Of a stretch of 64,000 nt of DNA, positions 55,936 to 64,000 are shown in pieces. Position 1 is the stretch's first letter. The number at the start of each line of letters is the position of its first letter. Below the pieces are notes generated by a model, which made no database searches, was not told the DNA's origin, and was given only the letters and a program-made list of their open reading frames with translations. The stretch comes from Membranipora membranacea (taxonomy: Eukaryota; Bryozoa; Gymnolaemata; Cheilostomatida; Membraniporidae): NCBI GenBank assembly GCA_914767715.1, contig OU612068.1:1860001-1924000 (forward strand). The letters are read 5' to 3'. The translations under genes and the position numbers were made by a program.

Positions 55936-57476
55936 TTGATTGCCAAAGCTAACAGAAATTTTAATATGGGCCGGATAAGATCACGCTACATAGTGGACAA
56001 GTTAGAGTTATCCAAGACTTGTCCACATTCTTATTTCATCCTCAACTCGGTTTCTGCTATTTACTTGGTAATGACTCAGACAACAATCCATCAAGATGAA
56101 AACCTTGATGGTCTCACACCCCTGCCAGCTCACCTAGCATGCATTGACATCCATGAAGGGGGTATCAAAACACTGATTGCAAACCTCAAAAACAACAAAT
56201 CGCCAGGTCCCGACGAGATCAGAAAATGTGAACTTCTTGTGCACCCTGACATGGTAGCCCGATGCTTAAAACATATTTATCAAGCCTCCTTGAACACGGG
56301 TAAACTGCCCACAGCATGGAAGCTGGCTATTGTTAGCCCGATACACAAGAAGGGATCAAAAGAGGAGGCATGCAACTACCGCCCTATCTCACTGACTAGT
56401 ATACCATGTAAAATGATGGAGCATATTGTCCTGCATTATCTAAATGAGACTTTAGACAATTTACTACACAACGGTCAGCATGGCTTTCGTAAAGGGCTGT
56501 CTTGTGAAACGCAGTTTCTGCCACATACCATGAACTTGCGAAAGCTGCCGAGCAATCCACTACAGTGCATGCAGTCATACTAGACTTTCAGAAGGCATTC
56601 GATAAGGTCCCACATAAACTACTGATGGATAAGATTAGAAAGATCGAAAATATTGATCCTTATATTGCCAACTGGGTCCAGGACTTTCTGTCTGACAGAT
56701 TCCAAAAGGTTGCTGTTAGAGGTGCAGAGTCGGATGTCTTACCTGTGACCTCAGGAGTACCTCAGAGTTCGGTCCTTGGGCCTACCTTATTTCTGCTCTA
56801 TATAAATGACTTGCCTGACTCAGTCTCCTGCAACGTAAGCCTTTACGCCGACGACACACTGATATATGCTAAAATCCAAACCCGAGCTGATGAGATTTGC
56901 TTTCAAAACAACATTGACTCACTTGTGAGTTGGTCAACAAAGAACAAAATGCCTTTCAACAGAACGAAATGTGAGGTGATTGTGTTCAATGAAGGTGCTA
57001 CACCGCTCCCTCAGTACGCTATATCTGATCACTTATTACAATGTGTTGATACCACTAAGTACCTTGGAGTCGTGCTACAATCAGATCTGAAATTAAAGAA
57101 ACATATATGTGACATTATGGGAAGCGCAAACAAGATTCTAGGTTGTATAAAATACACGCTACATGGAGCTCCTGAGAAGGCAAAACTACTTGCGTACACG
57201 AGCTTATGCTGCCCTAAGCTTGAATATGCAGATGTACTCTGGGACCCGTCTGATAATGCCTCTATAGAGGATCTTGAACTAGTGCAAAACAAAGCAGTGA
57301 GATTCATAAAAAATATCAAAGGCAGACGTGGCGTCACAGAGGCATGTACTAGTCTTGGAATCCAGACTCTACAAGAGAGACGTAAAGCCCATAGAATATC
57401 ACTCCTGATGAGAATTCTCTCAGACCAGAATAAACACGATACCCTATCCGCTGACTATGATGAACTTGTAAACTGA
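55936..57476 (+). mobile_element. 5'-truncated non-LTR retrotransposon (reverse transcriptase)
   Basis: RT motifs in order: NNKSPGPDEI, then AIVSPIHKKGSKEEACNYRP, then GQHGFRKGLSCETQ, then a frame change near 56575 into DFQKAFDKVPHKLL. These are followed by SGVPQSSVLGPTLF and the catalytic YADDTLIYAK near 56847. The C-terminal part runs to TGA 57474-57476. The endonuclease is missing and the frame is broken, so it is inactive. A CATAT-rich microsatellite lies just upstream (55904-55922). It looks distinct in sequence from the copy at 23.6-26.2 kb. Confidence 0.9.
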
Positions 57477-58760
57477 AGATCGCAGGCAACTATGAAAACA
57501 AGGGCAGCTAAAAGAGGAGAGCCCACCTCTATCCAGGCATCGTCTGCCGTTTATCATAACAGTTTCCTGCCACGAAGCATAAGGGACCTCCGGATAGGGT
57601 CCCAACAAAATTAACCTTGGAATGGCTACATGCCAGAATTCTGAAAATACCACTGCTCAAACAAATGCCTCAACGAATGAGGCACTCGGCCTTTATACCT
57701 GACATTGGTAGTTTACGAGTGTTCTAAAGTAATTGAGGTAAGAATTGAGGTAAGAACTAAGAACTCATTTGCAGTCAACGTAGAAGTCACAAAATCACTG
57801 GACTGGAGGCCTGTCTGTGCCATCAGGGAATTCCACCCCTTGGAGCCGTAGATCATAACTGAATAGGGCCTACATAGTTGATTTAGCACAACGATCATTG
57901 GAACAAGCTAGCGTAGCAAGCAAGAGATAAATATATCAGTCAGTGTACACAGTAAGTTTTGTAGCTTTAGCCTTCCTAACTCATGCTTGTTCTTATTACC
58001 CAACTCATCAGTATGACTTGAACCAAAAGGTCATACTGATCAACCTTAAATCATACATAAATAAATTATAACAGGATACAGGAAGATAGATTAAGTTAAT
58101 GATTAAGAATTAAGATACACTAGTTAGTAAGTTAGTAGTTTATTATCAAACTTAGACTAGAGTTAGGTTAGTACTTACAGATTTGTCAGGCTCTCCAAAA
58201 GATTGGAGAAAATCACCATTGCTGTTATAAGAACATAAGAATGAGGTTTTTGGATGCTGGAATGGTGTTTACAATTACTTAAAGCAGTGTTGAACTGAGT
58301 GACAATCAACAGCTTACAAATTAACAAATGATTACTAAAATTGCAAAAAAATTACTTTTTCAGTCCTATCAACAGGAAGTCTCTATATCTTTATGGTGAG
58401 TCAAACTTATCTCTTGCAAAACTTTTAAGCCAATCATCTGTTAAGAGCTGATGAACTGACCAATAGAAAAAATCAGTGTTTACTTTACCCTATGAGAGAA
58501 TGTCATTTGGGGGCAATAACTCCAACACACTGCTTGAAATTCTTTCTGTTATAAAGTTCACTGCTCCAACCAATGAACTCCCTCATCTCCAACATGCTTT
58601 TATACAAAATACTGCGTCTTTCGATCAGACGGAAACTGAGGCTTGTTAATTTGAATTTTTTGAATTTTGTTTATTGCCTAATTTCTAATATCTACCTGTA
58701 ATAGGTATCGAAAGTATGGCACATAAATTAAACAAAATTAATAAACTAAAAGGATAGTCT
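57477..58760. other. Repeat-derived or intergenic sequence, no gene recognised
   Basis: Probably the 3' untranslated tail of the preceding non-LTR element for at least the first 200 bp, then AT-rich DNA with a short TTAGTTAGTAAGTTAGTAG repeat near 58120. Confidence 0.4.
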
Positions 58761-58768
58761 GAGTTGCA

Positions 58769-60345
58769 TTAATTGAAAAATCGCATATAGAATTCAAAAA
58801 TGGTCTTTTGTCTCTTGGAGGTTCTACACATTGATGGCTGATATTTATCTATCTTTGCTCTTCGAGCAGATTTTCTGTTTCTATTTATCTTAATGCGAAA
58901 GTTCAGAGGGTGATGTTCGTTGATGGCTATTTTAGTGAAGTGATTAATACAATGGGTGTGCAGGATGGTTGTTATTGTTGGTAGTGCTAGATCGTCATTC
59001 CTCTTTTCATAGTTATCAGCGAATGGCAGCACAATACGAGTAGCAGAGCGCTGTATCCTCTGAAGTCTTATTTTGTCAGTGTCTGATAATAGATTGTACC
59101 ATGCAGGGCAGGCGTAGGTGATTACAGACCTAATATTGGCTACATAGAATGTTTTCAGGCCATCGCTATCCATGCCCATTCGTTTCAGCAATCTCATCAT
59201 GTATAAGAACTGTGAGCATTTTGATATTACATAGTCGACATGATTACTGAATGTTAGTGTGTTGTCTACAATAACGCCTAAAAACTTGGTGTGCTCCGAG
59301 GGAGAAATAAAAATATCATCATCTCCATAGGTGACACCATTCTCCCTGGTGACACCAAGGTGCATAGCAGGTTTGTTTGTAAAAGCCACATTCAGTATCA
59401 CAGTTTTGTTAGTATTCAAAATCATATTGTTTTGCTCAGACCAGGTGTTTGCTAACAGTATTGCATCAGATATGTTCTCAGTGGATGGGTCAAAAATAGG
59501 CCTATAAAAGGTTGTATCATCAGCATATTTGATACATTTTGTAACATAATCATAAGCATTTAAGTCATTAACATAAATTAACCAAAGGATTGGGCCCAGT
59601 TTTGTTCCTTGAGGGGCACCTACCTACTTGAGTAGGTTTGTACTCTGAAAAATTATTACAGTATTTTACACATTGTTGTCTTGATTCCAAAAAACTTTCT
59701 ACTAAGGCAATGACATTAGAATTAAAACCAAGAGAATTCATTTTCGATATCAGTATAGGGTGCTGCATCTTAACAAAGGCTTTGGAAAAATCAAGGCATG
59801 CATTTTGTATTAACATTAACATTAACATTGGTATCAGAGTCGAGAATGGATGTCCAGTCATCTATCAGTTGCAGAATTGCATCGGTGGTACTGAGTCTCT
59901 GTCTGTTGGTAGGCATATTGATTAGAATTGATTACTTCTGCTAGGTGAGATCTCATTTTGGATATAATTACTTGCTCCAGTAGTTTTCCGAGATGGAATA
60001 ATAGGCTGATAGGCCGATAATCCTTGTATGTAGATGGTGTTTTATTCTTAGGGATTGGCACTACTTGCACCTTCTTCCAAAAATCAAGGAAAGAGTTGGT
60101 ATCCAGGGCAGAGTTAATAATGTTATGTAGTGGAATAACTATATCTTCTATGCCTTCCTTAGATATCCATGTAGAAAAGTCTTCATTTGATGTAGCTTTT
60201 GAAGTATCTAGTTTATTCATGAGGAATTTGACTTCCCCTAAACTTACATGGTCTAGCTTGTAAGTGTTAGCAGTTACAAGTGCAAAGTTCGAGGTAGCTC
60301 GTATTCCCTCGACTTCTACATAGTAAGAGTTGAGATTTTCACAGA
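58769..60345 (-). mobile_element. Degenerate non-LTR retrotransposon (reverse transcriptase), minus strand
   Basis: Reads from about 60345 downwards: VSLGEVKFLMNKLDTSKATS, VQVVPIPKNKTPSTYKDYRP, then DFSKAFVKMQHPIL, the catalytic YADDTTFY near 59520, and the thumb/C-terminal part (TKFLGVIVDNTLTFSNHVDY ... ITYACPAWYN ... RLQRIQRSATR) ending at 58769. Frame changes near 59860 and 59600. The endonuclease is absent. The NKxD..K and ACPAWYN style differs from the other two copies, so it belongs to another lineage. Inactive. Confidence 0.88.
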
Positions 60346-60419
60346 AAGTGTGATTAGATAGTTATATGTGCATGTAGCCGAAACTTGAAGTGAAGTTTGC
60401 TATTCTACATTTTATTAGG

Positions 60420-61960
60420 CAAATTCTCAGCGAAATAAGTATAACACTCAAATTCACGATAAAATTTAATTAGTACATTCATTCAACAATATGAGGGAGG
60501 GACTGATTCCTAATATTAGGTGCTAAAACAGGCAGACAGCCGGCAGGTTGCTACTGGCGGCACGTTAATGTCTTTCGACGCACGTTAAGATCACAAGGTC
60601 TGTGATTGGGACCAAAGGAGGATTGCAGTGTCTGGACATTTATAAACTGTTGAGATGTAACGAGATGTAACCCAGTTACGGAACTGTCATTGAGTATTCA
60701 ACAATATTGGGATTGGTTGCTTGAATCAATACTTAATATTGACATGTGCATGATATGGTCATTGTGCTACTAAATCAACAACGATACATCAACAGAGATA
60801 ATATTTTTTAGAAAATGGTAGTTTTATGGTGATATGTCACCAAGGGAGATGATAAAAAACTTTTGCATTTCCCACCAGCCACAACAATCAAAAAATCAAT
60901 CCAGCATTCCAATTATTAATCCAAAGTTGCACAAAAACTAATATTTTATAATAGTAAAATATTACAGCCATAGGCACAATCTAGTCTCACAAAATGTACA
61001 GAAAGTTACTACAACAGGCAGTCAACTCAGCCCTGGTAACGTCTGCCTACAATGTATGTCCATAATGTAAGATCATTGAACAGAGAGAATTTTAATGAGC
61101 TGAAACTCCTTGCAAACAGCTATGATCTGATTATGCTGACTGAAACATAGTTCACCGCCGAAAAAGAATATTTATACAATCTAGATGGTTTTTGCCTGCA
61201 CACTTGTAACAGAACGAATAAGCGTAGTGGCAGAGGTGTTGCTATTTATGCTAGAAATTCTATCTCAGTGATCAAACTAGATGAATCCTCTCATCGCTGT
61301 ATCTCTGCATATTGGATGTTAATGCAAAAGGAAAGACAATCTCCGATCATTTATGCGATTTTGTATCATCCACCCGTATTACCAGTATGAGAAAAGTTTT
61401 TTCTTAAACTACTTTTGATATCTTTTTTGCACACAGTCTCATTTGCCCTCGTTGCATTGACCGGTGATGAATAAAGTTAATATCTATCTATCTATCTATC
61501 TTATAAAAAAGACATCGAGGTTGTCCAATATTATGCATTTAAAGACATATTAAATAACCCTAATTTCTAGAAGTCAGCGACCACTCATTTTGTTTTTATG
61601 ACCTTGTTTGTATATATGGCAAAGCTCACAACAGGGAGGGTCCCTGCTCACAACGTTCAATATATCTCTCAGATATTTAATTAGGAGTTGTTGTCTCATG
61701 ATTACTCTTCGCATATACCATGATGTACATAAAAATATACGGGCCTTCATTATGATCTATAAATAACTTCTTCTCCCTAGCCCGGGACAGACTCAGTAGG
61801 TGGAAACGGGGCAGACTACCCTTTTCCCTTAGACAGACTTAGCAGTGATTAATCTGATTGATTGCTCGGAAAGACCTGACATTCAGTGGTAGTGTTAAAG
61901 TTGTTTTTTTTATTGAACTCAACTACTCAAATTAGTAAAATTGCATCAAAATAATTGTCA
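60420..61960. repeat. Copy A of a diverged tandem duplication, with an insertion
   Basis: Shares ordered blocks with 62025-62950: GACATGTGCATGATATGG, AGAAAGTTACTACAACAG, AACCCTMATTT.TAGAAGTCAG, TTAATTAGGAGTTG and AACTCAACTACTCAAAT. It is about 600 bp longer, mostly because a retroelement fragment (61052-61500) is inserted. Confidence 0.75.
61052..61500 (+). mobile_element. Internally deleted non-LTR fragment: endonuclease start fused to 3' tail with (ATCT)n
   Basis: Encodes the beginning of an apurinic-type endonuclease (MYVHNVRSLNRENFNELKLL, LIMLTET then an in-frame TAG, SGRGVAIYARN, YAILYHPPVLPV). It stops at TGA 61388-61390. About 90 bp of tail follow, ending GATGAATAAAGTTAAT and (ATCT)n at 61476-61500, a typical microsatellite-like LINE 3' end. 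No RT is present. Confidence 0.75.
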
Positions 61961-62024
61961 GAGTAATTTTGGTCATCGAGCCTTGGATTTGAATCTTTAC
62001 TGTTTGGTATTCCACACTCTATCA

Positions 62025-62950
62025 GTAATATTCTCAGCGAACAAGAAAGAACACTCAAAATTCGCAAAATACTACACATATACTCATATATTGATTGAAC
62101 ATCACTGTTGCTGCTCACTTGAATCGATACTGACAACATGTGCATGATATGGATACTGCAATATGAAATCAAAAAAAACATTTCTGAAGAGAGTTTTGGT
62201 GCAGAGGTGGTTTAATGGTGATAGACCACCAAGATGATGAAAACTTTTGCGTTCCAACAAGCCAAGTCAAAACTCAAAATTTGTTCCAATACTCCAACCG
62301 TAAACCCAAACTTGCATACAGAGATTTTGCACCAAAGAAACACCAAATCATAGTCCTAGACACATTAGTCTCATAACATGTAAAGAAAGTTACTACAACA
62401 GTCAATTCAGGCATCCCTGGTGATGTCTGTCTACTATATAAAAGACATAAAAAATGTCCAGCATTGTGCATTTAGACGAATAATACACAACCCTCATTTT
62501 TAGAAGTCAGTGACCACTTGTGATACTTTTATGACTCTACATCTTGACAAAGTTTACTTGCAACTTTCTAGAAGTTTTTCTGTTGTTTAATTAGGAGTTG
62601 CTTACTCATGATTACACTATCAATCTTACCATGGGGGGCCCTATCTTTTACATCCAAACATACGAGCCTGCATCGTGATCTGTCAATAACTTCCTTTCCC
62701 TAACCCAGGGCAGGCTCTGTAGGTAGGGATAAAGCAGAATTTCCTCTTCCCATAGACAGATTTGACTTGGAGGCTTATTCATAGACACTTTTCCAATTGC
62801 AATTCTGTACGGCAATTATTTATCTGATTGATAGCTTGAAAAGAACATTCTCATACCTTTAGTTCCGAACATGAAGTATTTCATTTTTTATTTTTCTTCC
62901 TTCCAAAACTCAACTACTCAAATGTATTAAGAAATACACTCAGCGATATA
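62025..62950. repeat. Copy B of the diverged tandem duplication (empty site)
   Basis: Matches copy A block by block. Where copy A has the retroelement fragment, this copy runs directly from GTCTGTCTACTA into TATAAAAGACAT, giving a natural unoccupied site. Confidence 0.75.
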
Positions 62951-63208
62951 CTCTGACCTCACCATAAATGGTTATTTTTAGTTCAATGGATAAAATCTTA
63001 TCAAGTATCTTCGATTGTTCAGACATACATGACCACACATAGCATAGCATAACATAGCATAACATAATCAGGCTTATCGGAGATAAGGCATCACAATCGT
63101 TGCTCTAGATCACAGATATCCATATGTAGAACAACCTGTCATTCTTAAGTCTGCTTTTGCTGGAGCAAGTCGTTTGTCTATAAATAATAAATTCAGCGAT
63201 CATACAGT

Positions 63209-63816
63209 ATGAGATCCATTTTCCTGCTCACCGTCTTATTTGGAATCATTCTTGCAGGTGTGTATCAGGCATGAGATTTACTCAACATACAGCTTTGCCC
63301 TAAATCTTTTCGATAGTGATGACTTAAGTTGAACAAGATGTCTGATATGTTTTTAAAGATTTCCTGGCGGAAACCAAAATTTTTAAATCAAAGTTATGAT
63401 CTTATCTACAATAGCAATTTCTACTCTTTTATTTAAATACAAATAAATGGTAACTGGTGACCTAAATTTATACACAGGAGGAAAGATTTAATTTAAACTT
63501 CGCTAAATTAATTTTGGACACCAGTTCTGTGCATCTCACCCTACATCATCCCTGTTTTGTCCCTGTTGATTCTTTGTTGCGAGCATCCCTACCTTGTGCC
63601 TGTATTGTTTTTATTTCTAATTCCAGATAGTAAGATAAGCTTTAACAGCAATGACAAGTGTGGACCTGGCAACAAACGTTACACTAAGACAATGTCGGCT
63701 GACGATATTCTCAATGTACAATTCAGAGTACCAACATCTTCTTTCGTGTCAGTCACAGATGAATGTGAAATGGAATTTACCCTGCTGTCCATAAGCAAAT
63801 CTAAGCTAGAAATCAG
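63209..63816 (+). CDS. Secreted protein, first two exons (partial, runs off the window)
   Basis: Exon 1 63209-63257 encodes MRSIFLLTVLFGIILA, a signal peptide. Exon 2 is 63627-63816 (acceptor TTCCAG, donor CAG|GTATGG); junction phase 1, exit phase 2. The visible mature part has two cysteines (NDKCGPGNK; VTDECEMEF) and short hydrophobic/polar alternation typical of a beta-sandwich (ILNVQFRVPTSS), perhaps CUB-like, but I cannot assign a family. The gene continues beyond base 64000. Confidence 0.6.
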
Positions 63817-64000
63817 GTATGGTTAGCAATATAAGTATGTATGAACATCTCATAAGCAATCTTTTTGAAAATTAAAACTTTTTTCCACTACTTTTGCTAA
63901 TAGTGCTGGAATACAGTGCAAAACATTTGGCAATTAATGTTCTGATAAAACTGGAAAACTGGACCCTTGAATTATCCAAGCATCAGTCACCTTGTCAATG

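Overview
This is AT-rich nuclear DNA from an animal, very probably an invertebrate. The genes are split by GT-AG introns and several encode metazoan proteins: ribosomal protein eL27, Rab2, the kinetochore protein Spc25, a CATIP-like cilium protein and a secreted group III phospholipase A2. The phylum cannot be fixed from the sequence alone. I rebuilt the gene models by hand from splice sites and reading phase. Exon coordinates are in each entry, and none has transcript support.

Layout. At 0.47-2.77 kb (minus) is a low-complexity P/Q/H/M-rich protein that looks like a nuclear coactivator. At 6.2-19.7 kb (minus) is a six-exon Rab GTPase, called Rab2L here. Its intron 4 holds a complete five-exon gene on the other strand for a secreted PAN-like plus F-type-lectin-like protein (7.7-10.5 kb). 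Its intron 2 holds a 7.3-kb Ty3/gypsy-type LTR retrotransposon (11.57-18.92 kb). At 21.8-31.5 kb (minus) is canonical Rab2. It has the same intron positions and phases as Rab2L, so the two are tandem duplicates. Rab2 intron 5 carries a broken non-LTR retrotransposon.

Rab2 is divergent from the eL27 gene (31.8-33.9 kb, plus), whose first exon looks like a 5'TOP leader. eL27 converges on Spc25 (34.2-37.1 kb, minus). Next come a CATIP-like gene (39.3-42.0 kb, plus), a group III PLA2 preproprotein (43.2-47.2 kb, plus), an eleven-exon SH2-domain adaptor-like gene (49.3-54.9 kb, minus), and a repeat-rich end (55.9-63 kb). That end holds three more non-LTR fragments and a diverged tandem duplication whose second copy preserves an empty insertion site. 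The first two exons of another secreted protein begin at 63.2 kb and run off the window.

The most interesting biology is the Rab2 duplication. The copy keeps all nucleotide-binding motifs and a CXC prenylation tail but has a rewritten switch I/RabF1 segment. It is also unusual in hosting both a nested antisense gene and a young retrotransposon. The retrotransposon's two LTRs differ by exactly two 88-bp repeat units. No operons, CRISPR arrays or tRNA genes were seen.
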